NCBI GenBank assembly: GCA_910584795.1
Contig: CAJUBZ010000013.1
Span: forward strand, 1 to 64,000
Reading direction: 5' to 3'
DNA: 64,000 nt
From: an uncultured Eubacterium sp.
GTDB taxonomy: Bacteria > Bacillota > Clostridia > Lachnospirales > Lachnospiraceae
Position numbers and translations under genes: made by a program. The stretch's first letter is position 1. Each line of letters starts with the position of its first letter. This document shows positions 17,752-25,424 of the stretch, in pieces. The notes under the pieces were generated by a model. It saw nothing but the letters and a program-made list of their open reading frames with translations, made no database searches and had not been told where the DNA came from.

Positions 17752-18711
17752 ATGAAAAAACAGCGATGGTTACCATGTATAATAATTAGTATAATAATGA
17801 TAATAAGTTTTACAGGTTGTGCAAATAATCATAAATATAGATCCTCAGGTATGGAAATATATTATATATCAAATGAAAAGCTTGTTACAGAGCAGTATCA
17901 GAATAATCACAATCGTGGGGAACAGCTTGTAGAAGAATTACTGGGAAAATTGACGAGACAAGGCGAGGTCAAAGGGAATAATAGTGCTATTCCTGAAGAA
18001 GTATCTGTGCAGGGGTATAGTATTGTTGATGGAATCGCAAAGGTTGATTTTAATCAAAAGTATTACGAACTGAGTCCAAAAAGAGAATTGTTATGTAGAG
18101 CAGCAGTGGTTCTGACACTCATTAAAATAAAAGATGTAGAGTATGTTGCATTTACAGTTAATAATGAGCCTTGTAAAGGAAAAGACGGCAGATTATTAAA
18201 TGCTATGGATGAAACGGACTTTGTTTCAGATATTGGCAATAAAAAAGAAAAGCCTGCATCGGATTTTGTTTTGTATTTTGCTAACGAGGATGGAACAGAG
18301 CTGAAAGAATATAATATGCATAATGTGTCTTATGGAGATAGGACGAAAGAGCAGTTTGTCGTAAATCAGTTGATTGAAGGTCCGAAAGAAGAGGGGTATA
18401 GTGTTACAATTTCTCCAAAGGTTAAGGTGTTGAGTATTGTAACAGCAAACAATATCTGTTATGTTGATTTTGATGAAAACTTTCTGACAGAGCAAAGCCA
18501 GGTTCCAGGGAAAGTTGTTGTTTATTCAATTGTAAATACCTTATCAGAGCTGGACGAAGTGCATAAAGTTCAATTAAGTGTAAAAGGAGAAACTGCGGTA
18601 GAATATAAAAATGAAATATCTCTGGCACATCCTTTTATCAGGAATTTAGATATTATAGAACAAGCAGAAAATGTGGAATCAGACGAGATGGAAATTATTG
18701 AAATTAAATAG
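17752..18711 (+). CDS. GerMN-domain lipoprotein
   Basis: This 319-residue protein has a lipoprotein signal peptide with lipobox FTGC and two GerMN (sporulation/germination, LpqB-like) domains at about 30-150 and 165-290. Each contains a GerMN-like pattern, IAKVDFNQKY in the first and ICYVDFDENF in the second. GerMN domains occur in the spore-germination protein GerM and in LpqB; their ligand is not settled. The gene lies 11 bases behind the histidine kinase, so it may be a sensor accessory. A role in sporulation is an alternative, because the window also carries gpr and spoIIP. Confidence 0.85.
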   Translation: MKKQRWLPCIIISIIMIISFTGCANNHKYRSSGMEIYYISNEKLVTEQYQNNHNRGEQLVEELLGKLTRQGEVKGNNSAIPEEVSVQGYSIVDGIAKVDFNQKYYELSPKRELLCRAAVVLTLIKIKDVEYVAFTVNNEPCKGKDGRLLNAMDETDFVSDIGNKKEKPASDFVLYFANEDGTELKEYNMHNVSYGDRTKEQFVVNQLIEGPKEEGYSVTISPKVKVLSIVTANNICYVDFDENFLTEQSQVPGKVVVYSIVNTLSELDEVHKVQLSVKGETAVEYKNEISLAHPFIRNLDIIEQAENVESDEMEIIEIK

Positions 18712-18726
18712 AGAAGGAGAGCAGTT

Positions 18727-21189
18727 ATAAAAAGACCAATTTTTATTTTGTTTTTGGCTTTTGTACTTGGAGAATTTATAACTGTGTATAATATGGTGGG
18801 AATTTTTTGGCTATTGCCCATTGTATTATTCATTTTAAAAATCATCACGAAACAACAGGTTGCTGTATTCGTGATGATTTTTTTTGGTTGCATATTGGGT
18901 TTTTTACTCACAAATCATGAAATGGAAGAGAGGGAGAAAGCATATTGTTGCGTGGAGCAGCAGACGGAGTTAACGGGAAAAGTAAGTAAGATATTAGAAA
19001 CGCAGTATGGAATTTCATTATATTTAGATAATGTAGAAGTTAAGGGAGATGTGTATCGTCATGTGATTATCTATACAGATGAAATTTATGGAGTGAAAAT
19101 CGGAAATAAGGTAAAGGTTATTGGAAAGATTCAACAGTTTTCTGCAGCAAGAAATAAAGGGAATTTTGATAGTAAAAAATATTATATGACACTTGGCGTC
19201 TATATCTCAGTGAATGCAACGAAAATAGATATTACAGATGGTGATTATGATTTTATAAGGCAGCAATTATTTGAACTAAAAAACAATATAACGAACAAAT
19301 TAGATGCTATATGTAATAGAAATAAGGGCATTATTAAAGTTATTAATAACAAGAGTTCAATATACCAAGGCATCCTTTTAGGAAATAAATCAGAAATGAG
19401 TGCAGAGTTAAAGGTGTTATATTCACTGTCAGGAATTTCGCATGTTCTTGCAATCAGTGGACTGCACATTAGCATTATTGGAATGTTTCTGTACAATTTA
19501 TTTCGAAAGCGTTTTAGTTTTGGTGTATCTATGGCAGTTTCCGTAACAGCAGTAGTAATGTTTGGAATATTATCAGGACTCGGCATTGCTGCTGTTAGGG
19601 CATTGGTAATGTTCGGATTAAAGATGTTCGGCGAAGTGCTTGGACGAAGTTATGACTATGTTACATCCATTTCATTAGCAGGGATTTTGCTGCTGATGGG
19701 AAATCCATTTGTACTGTGGAATTCAGGATTTCAGATGTCTTTTACAGCGATTATAAGTATTGTAATTGTGTGGAAAAAGGTCGTATACATTTTTCAGTTA
19801 GATGAAAGTGAAGAAGAGGAAGGTTTCATAAAAAAATGGGGGAAGAGAGTAAGAAATGCTATTTTGTGCAGCTTAACGGTAAGCATATGTATGAATCCGG
19901 TTGTTGCATATCATTTTTATGCACTTCCAACATATTCATTTTTACTAAATGTGGTTATAATCCCGTTGATGAGTGTGGTTGTGACGTCTGGAGTTGCTGG
20001 GATTTTGTTTTCGTTCATTGGAGCAGGTATTGCGAAAATAGCAATTTTACCGGGGTGTTATGTGTTAGATTTTTATGAAAAACTGTGTAATGTGGTGATA
20101 AAATTACCATTTTCAAATGTGATTGTGGGAAAAACCAGTTTACATATTGTTTGTTTATACTATGCGGTAATTACAGTGATTATCTTTTGTTTAGAGAAAA
20201 GAAGAAAGAAGTATCTACTTGAGAGTAAAACTAATATTATGAAAATTTCAGAAGATGGAATGGCGATAGGGGAGTTCATAGTGAATCAGAAAAATGTTGT
20301 GGGAAGAAGAGCGTTTTCCATTATTTTGGGAGTTACTGCATTTTTATTAAATATATTGATTTATTTTTATTATCCTGTGCAAAAATTTTTGATTGAAAAG
20401 GATGAATTAAAAATCAGTACACTAGATGTGGGACAGGGGGATGGAATCGTTATTAGAATGCCAAATAATAGCGTGGTTACGGTTGATGGTGGCAGTACCA
20501 ATGTAAAAAAAGCAGGACAGAACAGAATCATTCCGTATCTGAAAGCAGAATGTATATCAGAGATTGATTATGCAGTAATGACCCATGCAGATACAGATCA
20601 TACCAGTGGCTTAATCGAGATGTTGAAACAATCGGATAATTATGGAGTAAGAGTAAGGAATCTGGTGCTTCTTGATATTGTGGAGAAAGATGATGCTTAT
20701 AATCAGATGGTGCGGTTAGCAGAAGAACATGGAGTGAAAGTTTTGTATATAACAAAAGGAGATTTCATGAGATTTGGAAAAATAGAATTGAAATGCATTC
20801 ATCCTGGTGATGAGACAAAAGCAGAAAATAGAAACGGGTATTCTACAGTATTAGGTTTGAAATATAATAAATTTTCCATGCTGTTTACAGGGGATATTTC
20901 ATCAGAGCAGGAAAGAGAACTGCAGACATTATTAAATCACAGTTATACAGTATTGAAAGTGGCACATCATGGCTCTAAATATTCTACATCAGATGAATTT
21001 CTGCAGTGGACTCAACCAAAGTACAGCATGATATCTGTAGGAAAAAAGAATATGTACGGACATCCGGCAGATGAAACGCTTAAAAGATTAAAGCAGAGTG
21101 GGAGTCAGATATTCAGAACAGACGAAAATGGTTGTGTCACAGTAAGTAGTGATGGAGAAACAATAGGGATTGAACGTGCAATAGAGTAA
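18727..21189 (+). CDS. comEC: ComEC-like DNA internalisation channel, probable non-standard start
   Basis: This is a polytopic membrane protein of about 820 residues. Regions in order are N-terminal helices, an OB-like extracytoplasmic segment (about 75-155), the Competence membrane domain (about 205-490, with LAISGLHISIIGMF), and a C-terminal metallo-beta-lactamase-like domain (about 565-815) with DVGQGDG, THADTDHTSG and AHHGSKYS. It would carry one DNA strand into the cytoplasm while degrading the other. AAGGAG at 18714-18719 points to a start at 18727, where the codon is ATA. The first standard codon is a TTG at 18748, 28 bases from the ribosome site, which would cut into the first membrane helix. 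Confidence 0.88.
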   Translation: MKRPIFILFLAFVLGEFITVYNMVGIFWLLPIVLFILKIITKQQVAVFVMIFFGCILGFLLTNHEMEEREKAYCCVEQQTELTGKVSKILETQYGISLYLDNVEVKGDVYRHVIIYTDEIYGVKIGNKVKVIGKIQQFSAARNKGNFDSKKYYMTLGVYISVNATKIDITDGDYDFIRQQLFELKNNITNKLDAICNRNKGIIKVINNKSSIYQGILLGNKSEMSAELKVLYSLSGISHVLAISGLHISIIGMFLYNLFRKRFSFGVSMAVSVTAVVMFGILSGLGIAAVRALVMFGLKMFGEVLGRSYDYVTSISLAGILLLMGNPFVLWNSGFQMSFTAIISIVIVWKKVVYIFQLDESEEEEGFIKKWGKRVRNAILCSLTVSICMNPVVAYHFYALPTYSFLLNVVIIPLMSVVVTSGVAGILFSFIGAGIAKIAILPGCYVLDFYEKLCNVVIKLPFSNVIVGKTSLHIVCLYYAVITVIIFCLEKRRKKYLLESKTNIMKISEDGMAIGEFIVNQKNVVGRRAFSIILGVTAFLLNILIYFYYPVQKFLIEKDELKISTLDVGQGDGIVIRMPNNSVVTVDGGSTNVKKAGQNRIIPYLKAECISEIDYAVMTHADTDHTSGLIEMLKQSDNYGVRVRNLVLLDIVEKDDAYNQMVRLAEEHGVKVLYITKGDFMRFGKIELKCIHPGDETKAENRNGYSTVLGLKYNKFSMLFTGDISSEQERELQTLLNHSYTVLKVAHHGSKYSTSDEFLQWTQPKYSMISVGKKNMYGHPADETLKRLKQSGSQIFRTDENGCVTVSSDGETIGIERAIE

Positions 21190-21218
21190 ATGAAAGATTG
21201 AAAATATAGGAGGTAAGC

Positions 21219-21338
21219 ATGAGAAAGAAATCAGTACGATTTGCATTAGATAAAAAAGAGAATTTATTGCGTCTTGGTGCAGTAAATGTTATATTTATTA
21301 TATTGAAAGTACAGAAAACTTTTGATGCAATAAATTAA
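21219..21338 (+). CDS. Small 39-residue hypothetical protein
   Basis: A 39-codon ORF starts MRKKSVRFALDKKENLLRLG, contains a short hydrophobic patch (VNVIFIIL), and is preceded by TAGGAGG at ideal distance. It sits in the 160-base gap between comEC and holA and ends 13 bases before the holA ATG. No family is recognised. The strong ribosome site and position argue for translation, and it may be a coupling or remnant ORF. It could also be chance. Confidence 0.4.
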   Translation: MRKKSVRFALDKKENLLRLGAVNVIFIILKVQKTFDAIN

Positions 21339-21351
21339 TCAGAGGTACAAC

Positions 21352-22332
21352 ATGAAGACTCTTACAGAGGATATAAAAACTGGAAAATTTAAGAGTGTAT
21401 ACTTAATTTGTGGAGAAGAAGAGTATTTAAAGTTAAATTATAAAAATCAGCTTATCAAAGCAATTGCAGGCGATGATACAATGAATCTTGGAGTATATGA
21501 AGGTAAAAACTTTGATGTGAATGAAGTGATAGATACGGCGGAGACCTTTCCGTTTTTTGCAGAGCGAAGACTGATTGTTATGGATGGCAGCGGCTTGTTT
21601 AAAAGCGGTGGTGAAGAATTGGCAGAATACATGAGCAAAATTCCGGAGAGTACTGTATTCTTGTTTGTAGAGCGTGAAATAGATAAGCGAAGTAAAATGT
21701 ATAAGGCAGTCAAAGCGAATGGGTATATCTGTGAGATTAACCGCCAGACAGAAAAAGATTTAGCGATGTGGGCTGCCAGGATTTTTGCCCGTGACGGGAA
21801 AAAAATTACCAATGCAAATATGTCATATCTTATTGCAAATGTAGGAACGGACATGGAAGTCTTATCCAGAGAAATCGAAAAACTTATCAGTTATGATTTA
21901 GAGAAAGATGTTATTGCGAAAGAAGATATTGATGCTGTGTGTATTAAACAATTAAATGTTCGTATTTTTGACATGGTGGATGCAATATCTGTAAAGAATC
22001 AAAAAAAGGCTCTGGACTGTTATTATGAGTTAGTTGCAGAGAAAGAGCCGCCAATGCGGATTCTTTTCATGGTTGCAAGGCAGTTTCATCTGATATTGCA
22101 GGCAAAGGATTTGTCTGCTAGAGGTATGAGCAAAGAACAGATTGCGAGTGCCATGGGAGTTCAAGGGTTTATTGCGGCTAAAAGTATCAGCCAAAGTAGA
22201 AATTTTTCTGTGGCAGAATTGAAAGCAGCATTAGCGGAAAGTGTTAAAACAGAAGAAATGATTAAAAAAGGTGTCTTGGATGAAAACATCGGAGTGGAAA
22301 TGCTCTTGGTAAAATACAGTAGAAAAGGTTAA
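21352..22332 (+). CDS. holA: DNA polymerase III subunit delta
   Basis: This 326-residue protein has the clamp-loader delta layout: an N-terminal domain starting YLICGEEEYL, a P-loop-less AAA+-like fold, a middle segment with NVGTDMEVLSREIEKLISY, and a C-terminal helical collar with MRILFMVARQFHLILQAK. Delta opens the sliding clamp during loading. Placement next to comEC and rpsT is the usual Firmicute arrangement (comEC-holA-rpsT). GAGG lies before the ATG. Confidence 0.95.
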   Translation: MKTLTEDIKTGKFKSVYLICGEEEYLKLNYKNQLIKAIAGDDTMNLGVYEGKNFDVNEVIDTAETFPFFAERRLIVMDGSGLFKSGGEELAEYMSKIPESTVFLFVEREIDKRSKMYKAVKANGYICEINRQTEKDLAMWAARIFARDGKKITNANMSYLIANVGTDMEVLSREIEKLISYDLEKDVIAKEDIDAVCIKQLNVRIFDMVDAISVKNQKKALDCYYELVAEKEPPMRILFMVARQFHLILQAKDLSARGMSKEQIASAMGVQGFIAAKSISQSRNFSVAELKAALAESVKTEEMIKKGVLDENIGVEMLLVKYSRKG

Positions 22333-22502
22333 AAGGTAACTAGTTTGAGACTAGGTGTGAATTGCAAGTATATACAATAAAAAAGATCGACAATGAATTT
22401 GAGAGATGATATTGTAGTTTTATTCAAAGTAGATGTGCAAAATTTAAAGAATTAGAAAAACGAAGTAAAGAATACAAAGGATAAACACGTTTAAGAGATA
22501 AT
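22333..22502. other. Gap between holA and the shared terminator
   Basis: About 170 A+T-rich bases with no coding frame, tRNA or strong secondary structure apart from a 4-bp CTAG inverted repeat near 22341. It is the 3' untranslated part of the holA transcript. Confidence 0.5.
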
Positions 22503-22539
22503 AAAAAGAAGTTGTAGAGAAAAACTACAACTTCTTTTT
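22503..22539. terminator. Bidirectional terminator between holA and rpsT
   Basis: A perfect 15-bp stem (22503-22517 with 22525-22539) has a 7-base loop and A-runs/T-runs on both sides. It can end transcripts from both convergent genes. Confidence 0.92.
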
Positions 22540-22559
22540 ATTTTACAATTTCATAGAAA

Positions 22560-22823
22560 CTATGCAATTGTGTTTACTAATTTTGTTAATCTTGAAACTT
22601 TTCTAGCAACGTTGTTCTTGTGGTAGATACCCTTTGAACCAGCCATTGTAATAGCCTTTGTAGCTGCCTTTAAAGCTTCATCAGCAGCAGCTTTGTCTTT
22701 TGCTGCTACAGCAGACTCAACTTTTTTAATTGAAGTCTTAACTGCTGATTTGATAGCTTTGTTTCTTTCGTACTTTGTCTGATTAACTAAAATTCTTTTC
22801 TTTGCTGACTTAATGTTAGCCAT
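22560..22823 (-). CDS. rpsT: 30S ribosomal protein S20
   Basis: This 87-residue, Lys/Ala-rich protein starts MANIKSAKKRILVNQTKY, the typical S20 N terminus, and ends with the helix HKNNVARKVSRLTKLVN. It binds 16S rRNA in the small subunit. The start is fixed by GGAGG 9 bases before the ATG at 22823. A longer frame runs upstream on the minus strand but is only open sequence across the leader. It is transcribed alone from its own promoter with a structured 5' leader. Confidence 0.96.
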   Translation of the reverse strand: MANIKSAKKRILVNQTKYERNKAIKSAVKTSIKKVESAVAAKDKAAADEALKAATKAITMAGSKGIYHKNNVARKVSRLTKLVNTIA

Positions 22824-22854
22824 TTTTCTTACCTCCGCGATAATTAAAAAATTT

Positions 22855-22928
22855 GATTTCCATTGAGAGAGATTGGAAATCTGTTTCACAGTCTGCGTCC
22901 TTTGGAATATGCGGACTACGACGCAGAC
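22855..22928 (-). ncRNA. Structured 5' leader of rpsT (two hairpins)
   Basis: Read on the minus strand, the first hairpin has 9-bp perfect arms GTCTGCGTC / GACGCAGAC (22920-22928 with 22891-22899) and a 20-base loop. The second has 8-bp perfect arms GATTTCCA / TGGAAATC (22874-22881 with 22855-22862). Both lie between the promoter and the ribosome site. S20 synthesis is autogenously regulated in E. coli, so a control role here is plausible but unproven. Confidence 0.55.
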
Positions 22929-22938
22929 ATCAAAAAAT

Positions 22939-22967
22939 ATTTTAGTAGAAATGAGATATATTGTCAA
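22939..22967 (-). promoter_or_regulatory. rpsT promoter
   Basis: On the minus strand a consensus TTGACA (22962-22967) and TAAAAT (22939-22944) are 17 bases apart. Predicted transcription starts near 22932, so the first hairpin begins almost at the 5' end. Confidence 0.8.
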
Positions 22968-23003
22968 TACTAAATTCATGAAAGTAAAAGATTAGGAGGA
23001 TAT

Positions 23004-23900
23004 ATGAAGAATATTTATACAGACTTGGCATTAGAAGAGAGAGAACGGTTTGAAAGAAATGTAGAAATAAAGGGTGTGGAAATAAAAAATAACTTTGATA
23101 AAGATATCAATATGAATACAACGGTTGTAGATATTGTGAATGAAGAGGGAGCAAAATCCATGGGAAAACCGGTAGGAAGTTATATTACGATGGAATCGAG
23201 AGTTTTGAAGGCTCCAGAAGAAACAGAACGAAGAAGTATTGCATCAAAATTGGCAAAACATCTATCAGACATTTTACAGAAGGAACATGTAAAGTCTGTT
23301 TTGATTGTAGGGTTAGGAAATATGCAGGCTACTCCTGATGCTCTTGGGCCAAGAACAGTAAAAGAAGTTCTTCCAAGCAAGAAGGTTTATTGTATTGCTC
23401 CGGGAGTATTAGCACAGACCGGTATGGAAACCTTTGATATTGTAAAAGGAATTGTAGGAGAGGTGAATCCGGATATTGTTATTGCGGTAGATTCCCTGGC
23501 TGCAAGAAATGTGAGAAGAATTACTACAACAATTCAAATTACAGATACGGGAATTACACCGGGAGGAGGTATTGGAAATCACAGAAAAGGATTAAATCAG
23601 GAGAGTTTAGGAAAAAAGGTGATTGCAATCGGTGTTCCTATGGTAGTCAGCGGAGCTACAATTGTAAATGATACAATGGAAAATCTGATTAAAATTTTGT
23701 CCAAAACAAACAACCATTGTGTAGCGAATTTATTTAAAGATTATACAAATGAAGAAAAGTATCAATTATTTGAGGAGTTATTATCTGAAGAGACGGAGCA
23801 GATGTTTGTTACACCTAAGGATGTAGATGAAATTGTTGAAAATTTAAGCACAACGATTGCTCATGGATTAAATGAATTTTGCAGACAGGCTTTGTTCTAA
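23004..23900 (+). CDS. gpr: GPR germination endopeptidase
   Basis: This 298-residue protease begins the breakdown of small acid-soluble spore proteins at germination. The N terminus has the propeptide-like TDLALEERE segment, near where the zymogen is self-cleaved. The core contains IVGLGNMQATPDALGPRT and AVDSLAARN, signatures of peptidase family A25. It is preceded by AGGAGG and followed by spoIIP, the standard gpr-spoIIP order in Firmicutes. Expression in the forespore is expected from the family; no sigma-G promoter was confirmed by eye. Confidence 0.96.
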   Translation: MKNIYTDLALEERERFERNVEIKGVEIKNNFDKDINMNTTVVDIVNEEGAKSMGKPVGSYITMESRVLKAPEETERRSIASKLAKHLSDILQKEHVKSVLIVGLGNMQATPDALGPRTVKEVLPSKKVYCIAPGVLAQTGMETFDIVKGIVGEVNPDIVIAVDSLAARNVRRITTTIQITDTGITPGGGIGNHRKGLNQESLGKKVIAIGVPMVVSGATIVNDTMENLIKILSKTNNHCVANLFKDYTNEEKYQLFEELLSEETEQMFVTPKDVDEIVENLSTTIAHGLNEFCRQALF

Positions 23901-23909
23901 TGTAAAAGA

Positions 23910-23947
23910 ACCTCACATATATTATATAAGTGGGACAAAGGTGAGGT
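23910..23947 (+). promoter_or_regulatory. Inverted repeat pairing with the spoIIP ribosome site
   Basis: ACCTCAC (23910-23916) and GTGAGGT (23941-23947) are perfectly complementary. The second arm contains the GTGAGG Shine-Dalgarno of spoIIP, which starts with GTG. A weak stem could limit translation; the 24-base loop makes it marginal. Confidence 0.25.
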
Positions 23948-23953
23948 AATCCG

Positions 23954-25243
23954 GTGCAAAGAGGAATGAGAAAAAATACAAATCGAATATTAATTCCAAA
24001 CATGATGATTTCACAGTCGTTGATTCAATCAGTGATGAAAGGAATCATTATTATTCTATGCCTTTATATTGCAATAAAATGTGTAAATCTGATAACGGGT
24101 GACAGGGCAAAAGAAGTAGGAAGTCAGGTAGTGAGTGATACTTCAAAAATGCTGGCAAAAGAAATTGTAGAAAATGGAAGCGTTATGAGCCGATATATGT
24201 TGTATATAGAAAACCACGGTTCCATGACAGAGGCGGCCAAGAAAGAAGTATTGGACCAGATTGTTTCTGATTATATAAATCATAGTGAGTATACTTATGA
24301 TACGAGTGACCCGGGATACCAGCAGGTGGTAAATCTGATATACGAGAATGCAGGGTATGTAGAAGAAGAGACGACTGTTCAACCAAAGAAGGAGGAACCG
24401 AAGAAAAAAGAAAAACCGGTTAAAGCTGCGGCAAATGTAATCGTTCCAATGCCAAAATTAAAAGGTAAGTTATACACTGCAAATAATATAGGAAGTTTCG
24501 ATAGTGTTATTAATAAGTTTTATATTATAACTGCCGCAACTACGATCAAGGAAAGTGATATGCCGATTAAGGCTGCAATGAATGAAAAATTTAAAATAAA
24601 AGGAAACAATAAAAAACCACAGATTCTTATTTATCATACACATTCTCAGGAAGAGTTTTGCAATAGTAATGGAAATGACTCTACGACTATTATTGGAGTA
24701 GGAGACCGCTTGGCAAGAATTCTGGAAGATCAGTTTGGTTATAATGTAATACATGATAAATCTACATATGATATTGTGGATGGGAAATTAGATAGAAACG
24801 AAGCTTATGACCAGTCAAGAGTAGGAGTGAAAAAAATTCTTGATAAATATCCGTCAATCAGTTTGATTCTGGATATACATAGAGATGGAGTAAATGAGGA
24901 TACGAGATTAGTTACGGAAATTAATGGTAAGAAAACTGCACAGGTAATGTTCTTTAATGGAATGTCAAGGTTTAAAACTACAGGAAATATTGATTATCTT
25001 TATAATCCATATTTATATGAGAATCTGGCATTGTCATTACAGATGAAAGTAAATGCAGAGGCATATTATCCGGGATTTGCAAGACACAATTATGTAAATG
25101 CGTATAAATATAATCTTGATTTGTGTAAACAGTCTATGTTAATAGAAGTCGGAGCCCAGACGAATACATATCAGGAAGTACGGAATGCAGCAGAACCGCT
25201 GGCAAGATTAATTGATATTGTTATGGGGAAGAAAAAAAAATAA
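23954..25243 (+). CDS. spoIIP: Stage II sporulation protein P
   Basis: This 429-residue membrane-anchored peptidoglycan hydrolase is needed for engulfment with SpoIID and SpoIIM. It has an N-terminal membrane span at about 28-44, a Lys/Pro-rich linker (PKKEEPKKKEK near 140), and a C-terminal SpoIIP amidase/endopeptidase domain (about 215-425) with IYHTHSQEEF, ILDIHRDG and IEVGAQTNT carrying zinc and catalytic residues. The start is GTG, placed by the upstream GAGG. It follows gpr closely. Confidence 0.95.
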   Translation: MQRGMRKNTNRILIPNMMISQSLIQSVMKGIIIILCLYIAIKCVNLITGDRAKEVGSQVVSDTSKMLAKEIVENGSVMSRYMLYIENHGSMTEAAKKEVLDQIVSDYINHSEYTYDTSDPGYQQVVNLIYENAGYVEEETTVQPKKEEPKKKEKPVKAAANVIVPMPKLKGKLYTANNIGSFDSVINKFYIITAATTIKESDMPIKAAMNEKFKIKGNNKKPQILIYHTHSQEEFCNSNGNDSTTIIGVGDRLARILEDQFGYNVIHDKSTYDIVDGKLDRNEAYDQSRVGVKKILDKYPSISLILDIHRDGVNEDTRLVTEINGKKTAQVMFFNGMSRFKTTGNIDYLYNPYLYENLALSLQMKVNAEAYYPGFARHNYVNAYKYNLDLCKQSMLIEVGAQTNTYQEVRNAAEPLARLIDIVMGKKKK

Positions 25244-25299
25244 AAAGATAATAAAGAAATGTGTAATAGCCTATATAATTTTTGTATTACGAGTCTGCG

Positions 25300-25316
25300 A
25301 GTCGAAATTTGTCGAA
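25300..25316 (+). promoter_or_regulatory. Candidate Spo0A boxes upstream of the S8 protease
   Basis: TGTCGAA at 25310-25316 equals the Spo0A core box. A near copy, AGTCGAA, sits 10 bases upstream (25300-25306). They lie about 110 bases before the protease gene. Short motifs occur by chance, so confidence is low. Confidence 0.3.
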
Positions 25317-25424
25317 AAAGGTCGTTAGAAATGATTTGCAATAGTTTGCATATAACAATAAACTATAAATAAAGAAAAGGTACGGTATAATTTATATTAT
25401 TTAGAAGAAATGGAGGAACAGTAG

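Noticed and set aside
22560..22979. Longer 139-codon version of rpsT
   Set aside because: The extra 52 codons cover the promoter and hairpin leader; the ribosome site and the S20 N terminus fix the start at 22823.
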